A stretch of 64,000 bases of DNA. Source: Trachythela sp. YZ-2020. Lineage: Eukaryota; Cnidaria; Anthozoa; Malacalcyonacea; Clavulariidae. The DNA lies in the NCBI GenBank assembly GCA_016169945.1, contig JADLSH010000186.1, positions 1,550,001 to 1,614,000 of the forward strand, given 5' to 3'. How positions within the stretch are numbered: the first letter of the stretch is position 1; each line of letters opens with the position of its first letter. The notes beneath the pieces were generated by a model. It saw nothing but the letters and a program-made list of their open reading frames with translations, made no database searches and had not been told where the DNA came from. Of the stretch, positions 34,431 through 44,439 are shown one piece after another. A program made the position numbers and the translations under genes.

Positions 34431-35418
34431 TAGACGGCCGGCCAGCCTCGAAAAAAGTGACTGTCGATGGCATTTTTTGTTACAAGCAGGAAACCACACT
34501 AAATGTCATCGGAGTGTGTTCACTTTGACGGTGAAAGTGGTTGCCTTCCGTAATTTTTCTATTTATGTACCGAAATTGGAAGATTTTTATAACGGCATTT
34601 CGATAGATGGGAATCCATTTAAAAGCAATTTTCGATATCATGGATTTATTGTAATTGGTTCACTACCTAATTAACATGTGCAAATTTCTCCTTTTCTTAA
34701 TTGTCATAACTCAAAGTGACATGCTAATGAGAAAATGGTATTACTATTACACTTGTTAAAATACCTGTATGGAGGCGAGTTTCAAAATAAGGATGGATTT
34801 ATTAGGACGAGTGGTTACCCGAAGGCTTAAATTCGCAAATTATTGCGTTTAATTTCAAATATTTACCGATTTTGAAGGTCTATGTGTTGTAGTAAAACAG
34901 CGTGTTTGCGCCAACATGCTGTTTTTCAACCATTTACATGCCAAAACTCGACTGGCTCAACAGAAATATATTGTGTTACACGGGTGGCAACCGGGCGTGT
35001 GATACTGATTCGTATGTAATCTACACATATGTGATGGTTGCCTGTCTGTAACACAACAAAAACATATTGTTGTGGCTTCTTTTTGAAAGGTCGTGTTTTG
35101 ATGTATTTGCGCCATGTATTTGTATTTGAATTATACGAAAGAAGATTACCCGAGCTTTACAAATGTTAATTAGATAGTCAGCCAATTAAAATAAAACACT
35201 AATATAAAATGCAGCATTCGACAAAAATCCCATCCCTCGAAATGTTTTAGAAAAAACCTTCAAATGTTAGCACATAAATAAAAAATTACGGTTGGCAACC
35301 ATTCTCACTCCCAAAGTAAACACTATCCAAAGACATTTTGCGTAGTTTCATGCTTGTAACAAAAAATGCCATCGACAGTGTTTTCTAGACACTTTTTTCA
35401 AGCTTGGCCGGCCGTCTA
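34431..35418. mobile_element. 988-bp non-autonomous DNA transposon with ~65-bp TIRs
   Basis: The left end agacggccggccagcc... runs on through aaaaaagtg and gtcgatggcattttttgt to caagca. The right end is its reverse complement with a few changes and a short indel. The interior has no transposase. A CG-rich terminus (ggccggcc) in an AT-rich body is notable. No clear duplication flanks it. Confidence 0.85.
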
Positions 35419-35612
35419 AAACATGTAAGGCAAATACAATATGATGTAAGCTAAACGGCCTAACCCTTCACTAAACTTAATTTTTCTATTGTTCGAAGAT
35501 CTTGTTTAGCGTTTACTAGTATACGCGAATTCAAAGTCTGTCAGTTTTATAGTATGAATATATAAAGTAATGTCCTTTACTACAAGTGCTAAAGAAGGTT
35601 CGATGTTGAAAA

Positions 35613-36034
35613 TCAGTAAGAACCGCAGTAACTACAAGGAGTGCAATTCGGACGAGGTAATTTGTAGATATAAAACTGTCCACAGTTGATAACATCAATA
35701 TCGTGAAGAGCGGCCTGCCAACAACAGTTTGGAAGACCAACGTTGTAACAAATCTTGCGGGTTACTTTACCTTCGGCAACAGTCGGATGGGTACCGTTGA
35801 TCCAACCGGCACCGTTTCCTCCACAATGTCCTGTTTTTACGCACGTTGTTGGCATTTTGGTCCCAGCAGCACCCCCAAATCTATACCATCCTTTAAAACT
35901 CTTTCGATTGTCATCGTTTGCATTTTTATTACCATTCTTGGAGATAAAATTCTTATTTCTTGTGCTTTCATTAAGCCATCTATAGCCATTACATTCCTTG
36001 TGTATAGGATATTCTGAAGTGGTAAAATTCTTCG
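35613..36034 (-). CDS. D8C-domain secreted protein, exon 3 (terminal)
   Basis: Encodes 140 codons ending YCGSY-stop. It starts with a linker (KNFTTSEYPIHKEC), then GWYRFGGAAGTKMP, CVKTGHCGG, WINGTHPTVAEGKVTRKICY, NCCWQ, NCGQFYIYKLPRP and CTPCSYCG. This order and cysteine pattern is the D8C module (eight conserved cysteines) known from uromodulin/GP2/OIT3-type extracellular proteins and common in cnidarians. Sequons NFT, NES and NGT suggest glycosylation. The acceptor (tttctacag) starts the exon two bases before a codon boundary, matching the upstream exon at 39949-40021. The domain reaches the stop, so this is the protein's C-terminus. Confidence 0.85.
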
Positions 36035-36063
36035 CTGTAGAAACGGTGAATAAAATGCTAAGA

Positions 36064-37110
36064 TTTTCAAATTAGTTTATGGCATGTCTAAGGATTAGTA
36101 AAGACCCTGAGGACAAAATTAAACCAATGCTTAAATTCAACAAGCCAGGTTTCCATTTTATCGTTTCGACTGGACGAGAAATCGCTCTTGTTTTTAGGGT
36201 TTGACCACCCGCGTCCCCTCAGCAACAACATACTCCAGCTCCTAGTCGTTTTCCTACTCCATGCCTTGCGCGAAAATCTCGCCGCCCCAAATCTTAATTC
36301 CCTTTCGCCGCGGGCATTGTTTGAACTTAGGCCGCTACGAATATATTACTATCAAAATTCGGAACAAAGTTATTGCAAGAACATTTATAGTTGCCTGGAA
36401 ACTAGTATCCAGTCCACAAACACCGAAGAGGCATTTTTTGCTAGTGTCCATATCCTATAATCTTAATTAAGCGCCTCGAATTACCTATCTTCCAAAATTT
36501 TTATGCACAATTTTCGTGATAATGTCTCCCACTAAACTGTTTGAGTTTCATAGTTTCCAAATCAACCCATACAAGACAATTTAGAAAACTTTTATCGAAA
36601 ACTATTATAATATACAAATCAATTGGGGGGGGGGGAGAAGATTATTATGGCGAAACTATAAATATACATGAGATTGGTACTGGGTAATCATTCACATGCA
36701 AGGAAGGGATTATTATTGAGTTTCCATAATACCCATCTTATGACTATAAATGACTATAGTGAAAAGTTTCAATCCCCCAATATAATACGTTGGACAGGTA
36801 TTATCTGGCATGGAACGTGCATTTGAATGTACGTAATTGTAGTTTTCAAAGAATACTGTTTAAAAATTTTCAAGTCCTATTCTTTCGGGATGGTTTGGAA
36901 CCATCCCACTGAGAATACTATTCAAACTACTGTACTATTCTCAGTGGGATGATTCCCAACAATCCCGGAGGAAATTGAATTGGAAAAGTAAATATTTAAA
37001 TTAGTTTATGGTATGTCTAAGGATTAGTAAAGATCCTGGGGACTAAGCTAATGCTTAAATTCAGCAAGCCGGGCGAGTTATTGGGCATTTTATCGTTTCG
37101 AATGGACGAA
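36064..37110 (+). repeat. Direct ~115-bp repeat pair in the D8C gene intron
   Basis: 36064-36185 and 36996-37106 share aaattagtttatgg.atgtctaaggattagtaaag and, further on, cattttatcgtttcga.tggacga. They are about 85% alike. The first copy starts 30 bp beyond the exon 3 acceptor. The 0.8 kb between has a 15-bp perfect hairpin (36903-36917 / 36936-36950) and a G10 run at about 36626. Confidence 0.7.
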
Positions 37111-37365
37111 GTGCATCGCTGTCGTTTTTTAGTGGTTTTTGGTATCGCCTGTGTTGCAGCTGCTGGTTAGTGTGGGAGACAGTGCGGGATTTCTTGTCAA
37201 GCGTATAAGGATAGCGCCAACATTCCCCCGACACGAGTACGTTTTGCTTTCATGAATGTAGTGGCGAAGAACGACATTTTGATATGTAAGACCATAGTTA
37301 ATAGAGAGGGATGGTTTAGAAGCTTCACGAAAGTACAATGAAACTCATCATCTGTGTTGGTTTAG

Positions 37366-37559
37366 GTTTATGCAAAAATGTAGTTCTTCGTCGTTACGTG
37401 TGTATTGTATTTTCACCTAAACAACCAATAACCATGTCAAAACTGGGCAATTGTTTAAGTTACGGATGGACAAATAAACCAAAACATTGCTATTGTTTTT
37501 TTGCGTGAAAATACAATACACACGTGATGATGAAGGACTACATTTTTGCATAAACCTGG
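37366..37559. mobile_element. 194-bp MITE with ~52-bp inverted ends
   Basis: ggtttatgcaaaaatgtagt...gtgtattgtattttcac at the left pairs with gtgaaaatacaatacacac...gactacatttttgcataaacc at the right. The interior is unpaired and non-coding. Confidence 0.8.
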
Positions 37560-37580
37560 ACAATAACATAGATAATGAGT

Positions 37581-37720
37581 TATATTGTACTTTAAGTACT
37601 ATTTAAAACACTCGCAGTTCGTGCTTTATCAGATATAAAACACTCGTGCTGCGCACTCGTGTTTTATATCTGATAAAGTACTCCTGCTCGTGTTTTAAAT
37701 AGTACTTAAAGTACAATATA
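37581..37720. repeat. 140-bp palindrome with ACACTCGTG core
   Basis: Arms of about 68 bp are almost perfect inverted copies (tatattgtactttaagtac ... gtacttaaagtacaatata). The centre is cactcgtgctgcgcactcgtg. It shares the acactcgtg motif with the palindrome at 54718-54798. A strong cruciform former. Confidence 0.85.
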
Positions 37721-38179
37721 AGCCGAGAAATTAAAGCTAAAGTTTATGTAAATTAACATGATTTTTTATCACATATAATTATGATAAATTAATTATATAT
37801 AAATTAATGTAAATTAATGATAAAATAATTATGATAACAAACCAGCCCTAATGTTTACAAACCAGCCCTCTCTATTAACTATGTAAGACTAAGCACCTTA
37901 TAAAATGTCAAAAGTTCGCCGATGTCGCTTAATCGCACTGGTCATTGAGAGGGGCCTTACACTGTCTACGACGAAGTTCTCGCATGATCAGTTTCTGGTT
38001 AGTGTGACGAACATATGTTCGTCACAGTATGACCCGCCGTAACTAAAAGAGTCACCAGCCAATATACGTTAACTCGCGTGTGACGACCTTTTAATTCAGA
38101 TAAATTGGCAAAAAAGTAATAAAATTAGTATCCTGTAACGGCATGAATCTCGTTCAGTACGACTAAAACGCTCGTGCCG

Positions 38180-38402
38180 TGTGACTGCATTGAAAGTTAC
38201 TGATATTGAAAGTTACTGATATTGAAACGCTGCTGTGTGACTGCGTTAAAGTTCTTGTTATTGAAACGCTTTTGTTTGTCTGCGTTAAAGTTCTTGATAT
38301 TGAAACGCTGCTGTGTGACTGCGTTGAACGTTTTTGATATTAAAACGTTGCTGTGTGACTGCGTTGAAAGTTACTGATATTGAAACGCTGCTGTGTGACT
38401 GC
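38180..38402 (+). repeat. 40-bp minisatellite, about five copies
   Basis: Units of the form gttgaaagttactgatattg + aaacgctgctgtgtgactgc, with variants such as gttaaagttcttgatattg. The first unit has a duplicated half. Confidence 0.85.
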
Positions 38403-38413
38403 GAAGTCCTGGA

Positions 38414-38522
38414 TATTGAGTGTTGGATAATATTTTGAGTGTTGGATAGTATTTTGAGTGTTGGATAATATTTCGAGTGCTAGATAATATTTTGAGTATT
38501 GGATAAGGTTTTGAGTATTGGA
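38414..38522 (+). repeat. 20-bp minisatellite, about five copies
   Basis: Unit ttttgagtgttggataatat with few substitutions. It starts 12 bp after the 40-bp array, sharing a gatattgagtg transition, so the second array may have been seeded by the first. Confidence 0.85.
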
Positions 38523-38879
38523 GAGGAAGGACAAGTGGTACAGTGTTGAGCGTGTCTATTTCTGTAAATAGAGTGATACGCACTCTTAGGGCGGGACAGG
38601 AAGAGAATCTCGTTGCCCCAATCTTAATTCCCTTTCGCCCAGCAATTAGACGAGCAATTACAAAAGTTTGTCTTGCTTTCCCCGGCTGAAGAGAACTGAA
38701 TGCGTAATTAGGGCATGTACAATTTATGCATCGGTAGATTGCTTGCCTTGTTTACATTTTGCTGCAAGGCAAATTTCGATTATACGAAAGATAATTGTTC
38801 TCCATTGTGATTCAACAATGCATATCACATTAGCGATGTTATTTTGGAACATTAAAAAGCTTTTGGCTGCTTGAGAAAC

Positions 38880-39475
38880 GTATATATGCAACCGGATGTA
38901 AACATAAAATGTAAACACAAGCGCGCAAAGAATCACTTGCATGATACTCACTATTTAAGCATCATATAGGGGAAATCACGTCAACGTAAGTGATGGCAGG
39001 TAAACCTGACGTAAACGATTTTGGATGGATACAAAACCAACTAGACGACACTCAGAGATTGCGTACCTCCGCCGCATATTAAGCCAAGTTTTGACCCCTT
39101 GCCTTGTTTAAGCAGCATACATGTTTTGATGCTGTTTTCCTTCAAAATGTCGGACTCGGAGAATGATTTGGGAGCGAAATTGTAAACGACATTTAAACAC
39201 TATATAAACGTTTTCCCACGTAAAAACACAACATTTCACAAGATATAATGATTGCTTCGAAGTGAAAGTAAAGCCTGGTTTTCATATCGCCGACGGTCGG
39301 CAATGCACTCATGGACCGTTGTTAGTGATCACTGAAGGAGAAAATACTTCAGGTAGACAAAGGATTTTACTCATCAGTGATCTAAGACAATGGCACTTCG
39401 AAAGCATAATGTTGTGGGGCGCCAAGCGCGAAAAGGATCACTTGCACGATACTCACTCTTTAAAATACAGATATA
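38880..39475. mobile_element. Rearranged second copy of family A transposon
   Basis: 39118-39475 matches 1135-1595 in direct orientation, including the right end (gatactcactctttaaa). 38880-38960 matches the left end of the 1014-1595 copy but inverted (gatgtaaacataaaatgtaa, catgatactcacta). The segment between is unrelated. The left end is therefore inverted relative to the body, or two copies are juxtaposed. Confidence 0.7.
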
Positions 39476-39948
39476 ATGCTGTATAAGGTACATGACATGC
39501 CCAAAGATTTATCGAGTACTGCCAATTTAAATTCAAGAGCTATTTTATCGGCCGTTTTTACAATATTTTTCAAAGTACAATATTTTTCAGGAAATCAAAC
39601 CGGAGGATCTATCCTGCAGGTTACAGGTTGGTACAGGTTTATGCTGGTTTATGAGATAATCAAGATGGCGTTAAAGTCTTTTCATATTGTTGCATACTGT
39701 TCGCATCTTTGCGACCTCATGTAGCGTGGGTACTATACTATTCCATTGGGGATCATCCTCGTCAAAATAATCGGTCTTAGCCCTACCGTGATATTTTGGT
39801 AAGAAAATAGCGCAGGGAGACTTGAGTGCAAATATAATATTAAAATTTTGTGTGTCTATATAAGTTGGCCATGTGATTTAAATAGGCAACTCAATACACT
39901 ATACTACATTATTTTACTATACAACGCAATAATTATAATGTGACTTAC

Positions 39949-40021
39949 GCTTTGACATTAGAAACAGGGTTTCTTTGAGATCCTTTACCTCGGTATCCAG
40001 TTGGTTAAATTTGTGGTAAAC
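39949..40021 (-). CDS. D8C-domain secreted protein, exon 2 (coiled coil)
   Basis: A 73-bp exon between acceptor gtcgttgttcag and donor GTAAGTCAC. It encodes VYHKFNQLDTEVKDLKETLF, a heptad-like amphipathic segment suggesting oligomerisation. It starts in phase 0 and ends after one base of a codon, joining in frame to exon 3 (SK-P-KNF). Too short to show up as an open frame on its own, it is supported by both splice sites and phase. Confidence 0.7.
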
Positions 40022-40544
40022 CTGAACAACGACAAGACAAGTAAATTTTTAAAGAAGGTTTAAAGTGGCGCCAGGCAAGTCCGTCCTGCTCAATCATGCG
40101 CACGTTTAGTTTAGACCGAAACTGGCAAGATGATAATCTGTTCTTGATATACATACTGTAAATTCTCATTTAATAATTTGTTATTAAATCATGCTCATGG
40201 TTATCTTCCTGTAATAGTGTTCTATTAAGCATTTGATACTCCCTAATCTATAATAATAACAAACATTCAATGCATGATATTAAAGATGATATCGAAAATT
40301 ATCAAGGCCGAAGTTTAAGTTATCTGCTGGAACTTAAGCGGTATTATACTCTTGCGAAACCTGAGTATAATATGTTTTTATGATCAGCATTATGTCATCT
40401 CGCTCATTTATGGGCGTTTGATCAGATACTATATATAGCATGTTAAATTGCGCAATATAAATATTAAATATTATTATTATATGGCAAGCGCTAGTTCCTC
40501 TAGTTTACGAGATATGATTGGCTAATCAGCGGTCCGGAAAATCA

Positions 40545-40568
40545 CGTAATGCCTCGCGGGGCATTACG
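40545..40568. repeat. Short hairpin cgtaatgcc-tcgcgg-ggcattacg
   Basis: A perfect 9-bp inverted repeat with a 6-bp loop. Possibly the end of a degraded palindromic element. Confidence 0.6.
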
Positions 40569-41429
40569 AAATTTTTAATGTCCTACAACAAAAACAAACC
40601 ATTTAATAAACTACTTATTTTGCTACTTATGGTTGTGCCATATAATAATCTACTTACTAGAAATACATTCATGCAGAATCCCCTCGCCATTAGAACCAAA
40701 CAATTATTCTCCTGAACACCCCAAAAGTTATTGTAACATGAAGTACTTAATCGATTACTGTAACCATGGTAACACGCAAGCGAACACTGTAATACTGTAT
40801 ATTTCTTTTCTTTTCTGTACAAGCTGGTAAAATAGTGATAAGAATTTTACTTTTAACTATAAAATTACCAATTGCCCAACTATATAAAGTAGGTATGTTA
40901 TTTTGTACTCTTTTAGCTTTGATTTACTGTAAAATTCAATCTTAGACGTCTCACAAAACGTTTCGAAATTGTCATAAAACTTCAACTGTTTTTTTAACAG
41001 TATTTTTATACAATGAAGTTTTTGAGATAAAATATGTTGTTTCTTATTCTATATAACACATTTGAATTAATACTAAAACAAATTTTAAGATTAGTCAATG
41101 TTGTATTGACCACACAGGATGAACTACGCATTTTCAAAACCAGTATGCAAAATAAACCCTTACCAGTTTAAAACGCTTTAAAACTCTAAAACCCTGTTCT
41201 TTCTCGGCCTTTCGATGATTTATTGTCCTATTGCTAGTTACCAGTTTCTCTCGGCTTGAACTTGCGCATGCGCATAACTTAAAAAACGTCCAGTACAGTT
41301 CATGACAAAAAAAAAATGGCGGACGACTTTGCATTCCACAATGTTTTCACATACACAGGCGTAATTAATACCCCGTGTCGGGTATTAACCTCAAACGTTC
41401 GATCTTTACGGTAAAATATTATACCTCGG

Positions 41430-41473
41430 TCTTGCCGTATTGACCTCGCTATCGCACGGTCAATACGGCAAGA
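41430..41473. repeat. Perfect 16-bp hairpin
   Basis: tcttgccgtattgacc at 41430-41445 pairs with ggtcaatacggcaaga at 41458-41473 around a 12-bp GC-rich loop. acctcgg occurs on both sides. Confidence 0.8.
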
Positions 41474-41951
41474 CCTCGGTTCTTTCAATAGTGACAATGT
41501 TAGCAACTGCCGTTCGTGCAGGTGATAACCTTTTACACAATAAACAATGATTCACAAAAAATGCCTGGAATCTATTGCAGAGCGCCATTTGTCTTTTGAC
41601 ATACATGTAAATTTGTATCAGTCACGTACAATTGAGAATAGGATCGTTATCGTCCAATCATGTAATAATGTAATCTTGTTTCTTGGTTTTATATTTTTTA
41701 AAGCAGCAATATAATTTCTACATAATATGAAATACTTGATCTTCATCTTTTCATCACTAACATATTAATGTTGCATCAATTGTCTGACATAGCTGTCAGT
41801 GTTCCTTATTTTTGACGTACCTATACTAGCCTCGGTTAATTATTTTACCAGAGAAGAGTTTTTAAACTATTTGTTGGGAAAATGCAGTTGAAATACTTCT
41901 ATTTCGAATGAATAAAGCCATCATCAGCCATTTGCTTTTGCAAAATGTTCA

Positions 41952-42408
41952 TGGCAATAGACTAATTCGTAATGTGGACTGCGCATCCACATGACGCGTT
42001 CTGCGTCGGGATAAAATTGCAGTTGAATCATAACATGTATAGCTCAGACTAGAGGTTTTAAAATATGAATATCAAAGTTTTTAATTGTTCAATCATTCTT
42101 TGTGTCTTACAAACAGCCACAATACAACTGCAATGTGATTTGAATTCACAAAACGTTGCTCAGAGAACAATTTGACTAATTTCAAATTACACAAAAAATT
42201 CCCATTCTTAATTTTGCTTTACACAGAGGACAAAGTATGTTAGTACAAAAATGCATTGAATGAATGATTGACTTTTTTTATTTTGATATACGCATATTTT
42301 GAATCTTCCAGACTTAGCTACCTGTTATTATTCAACTGCAACTTTATGCCGACGCAGAACGCGTCATTTGGATGCGCAGTCAACATTACGAATTGGTCTA
42401 TTGCAATT
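41952..42408. mobile_element. 457-bp element with ~100-bp terminal inverted repeats
   Basis: The left arm (41952-42050) includes gactaattcgtaatgt, ggatgcgcagt (complement) and gacgcgttctgcgtcgg. The right arm (42308-42408) is the reverse complement with about 12% differences. The 255-bp interior is non-coding. It lies in the first intron of the D8C gene (exon 1 to exon 2). Confidence 0.8.
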
Positions 42409-42636
42409 CCAATTAACTTGTGTTTCCGACTGTAAGGGGATGCAAATATCCAAAAGGGGAAATATTCGCCTAGGAAACATGTTGGGGGTTGTTGTATCAT
42501 CTTAAAATGATGCATGGGTTCTATTAAATTTAAATATTTTGAAAATTATTATACATAAAAAATAGATATAAAAGATTTATACACCATGTAGATTCATTTC
42601 TAGCTTTGATGATAAGGGATAGGATTATATAGACAC

Positions 42637-42855
42637 CCAAAAACGAGGCATGGGGACGTGAGCGCAGCGCAAACAAAATAACTGCTGCTGATCCAATATC
42701 ATCGCTTGTTTTGGAATATCCACAGATTGGGTGTCGTTAAAATGACTACTCTGCTCACTACACACAATTGCGTGTGAGAGTATTATACATATTTCAATGA
42801 GGGACAAGAGTTTGCACTGCATGGTCTCCATCGTTTTCAAAGCTTTCAAGTGCAT
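42637..42855 (-). CDS. D8C-domain secreted protein, exon 1 (signal peptide)
   Basis: First exon of the same gene by inference. Three in-frame ATGs (42855, 42831, 42822); the last places KLLSLIEICIILSHAIVC directly as a signal peptide and is my preferred start. After the cleavage region come SEQSSHFNDTQSVDIPKQ and a CLRC motif. The donor is a weak GTGTCT after a Trp codon, in phase 0, which fits exon 2. With the first ATG the three exons give 237 residues without a stop. The weak donor makes this exon less certain than the other two. Confidence 0.5.
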
Positions 42856-43621
42856 GGTACGAGTATTTTAATCGTATATACTATAGTCGTAATTCATTTG
42901 CTCAAATTGTACGATTATTGCTATTCGCGCCTTATTACGTAACTTCATGTGATAGAAAACGTTTTTGTTCAATTTCGGTCGTAAAGCCAAAGATAATTGA
43001 ATATTTATGGTGCCTCGAAACACGCTACAGTTCGAACTCATGGTGACCATTTTGCTACACTGCAGGATTATAAAAAGCCTACCTTGTTTTCCCGTGCTAA
43101 TTTATTCCATGTGTTGTTGGATCTTAAATACATTTCTTGCTTGTCTTTTCGGAATGTCAGTAGGCCATCTATATCAGGAACTTTCTGCGCCGTTAAGGAG
43201 TCTGGGACGACTACAATCTGGTACAAAAAGACTTCTTCTTTTACATACACCAATACATGTTCATTATAGGTTGCTGAACAATGGAAAGGTATACCTTTAT
43301 GTACTCCACAATCTAGTTTCTCTCTTAATGTCGAACAATGTGATGTGAATTCATGTTGACTGAAGCATTAGTACAATTATAGTATATTATAGCATTGCCA
43401 TTAAAGTTAATCTTAATAAAGTTAATCAGTGTTTATACATGCAGCCTAATATTAAGTATAACATTTTAAGTTTCTCAAGAATTACACCTGAACTTACTGT
43501 ATACAAACAGCTAATTGTATACACAGCAACTTGCCATGCATATAAAATATACATGCATACATGCATGTATGTATGTATATATAACTATACTTACTCCGTC
43601 GTGTAAAAGTGCAATGTCTTT
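42856..43621. other. Intergenic, no recognised gene
   Basis: Upstream flank of the D8C gene. Plus-strand open frames at 42997-43348 overlap in two frames and show no domain. 43550-43585 is a tacatgcatgtatg-type simple repeat. Confidence 0.4.
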
Positions 43622-43636
43622 GTCACAGCGACCCTT

Positions 43637-43642
43637 TTATCG

Positions 43643-43698
<56 letters not shown>

Positions 43699-43787
43699 AA
43701 TGATCAAGTTTGACCAACTTTTTGACGTCCGTCGGATGAGCCGAAGACCATCTGACAGTGCCAATCCGGAGGCCTCACTAAACCATT

Positions 43788-43833
<46 letters not shown>

Positions 43834-43834
43834 A

Positions 43835-43877
<43 letters not shown>

Positions 43878-44106
43878 CAAGATCAAGAATTACAATGATC
43901 TATCCCCAGCACGACGATGATTCACAAGATTACCCACACCTTTCGGTGAAGGAGCGACTCGTTGCCATCGTCAGTGTAGCGCGCGTGCGGCCCAGGACAT
44001 CTAAGGGCATCACAGACCTGTTATTGCCTTCCTGACTTTGGTTAAACACGCAACAGTCCCTCTAAGAAGTCGAGAGCGATTCGAGAATCGTCTGACTATT
44101 TAGCAG
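43637..44106 (-). pseudogene. Retroposed 3'-terminal fragment of 18S rRNA
   Basis: About 470 bp of the 3' end of eukaryotic small-subunit rRNA on the minus strand. It includes the universal region tacacaccgcccgtcgctac, the segment aagtcgtaacaaggtttccg and the terminal ctgcggaaggatca. Conserved helices are well preserved, and variable stretches fit a cnidarian-type 18S. It is truncated 5' and ends at the mature 3' end followed by a few A. Both sides carry GTCACAGCGACCCTT (43622-43636 and 44107-44121), a perfect 15-bp duplication. This is the signature of LINE-mediated insertion of an rRNA fragment rather than rDNA. Confidence 0.85.
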
Positions 44107-44439
44107 GTCACAGCGACCCTTAAAATAGTTATAAAGAGAAAATCAATATACTGTCAACTTCAAGCCTGAGACCATATATATATATACAACAAATGACGGA
44201 ACAGATTTCAGAAGTGCTTAAATAGACATCGGAACGAGTAAGAACGTTTAGTTGCAGAAAAACGCATCAGAATTTGGACACGGCTCTATTTGTTTGGTAC
44301 AATACTGTACAAAAAGAATAAACGAGGGCATAGTAGTTTTGAAGTTTTTATTGTTTTTGTGACTTATGAATATGAGTGTGTTTGATTTGTCTTCTAGCTG
44401 TACAGGTTAGGTCATTTTTACTTTTGTGACAATTGACAA

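Noticed and set aside
43704..43886. 60-codon open frame on the minus strand
   Set aside because: Lies inside the rRNA fragment.
43637..44106. Functional 18S rRNA gene
   Set aside because: Only the 3' quarter is present, no ITS or 5.8S follows, and a perfect target-site duplication flanks it.
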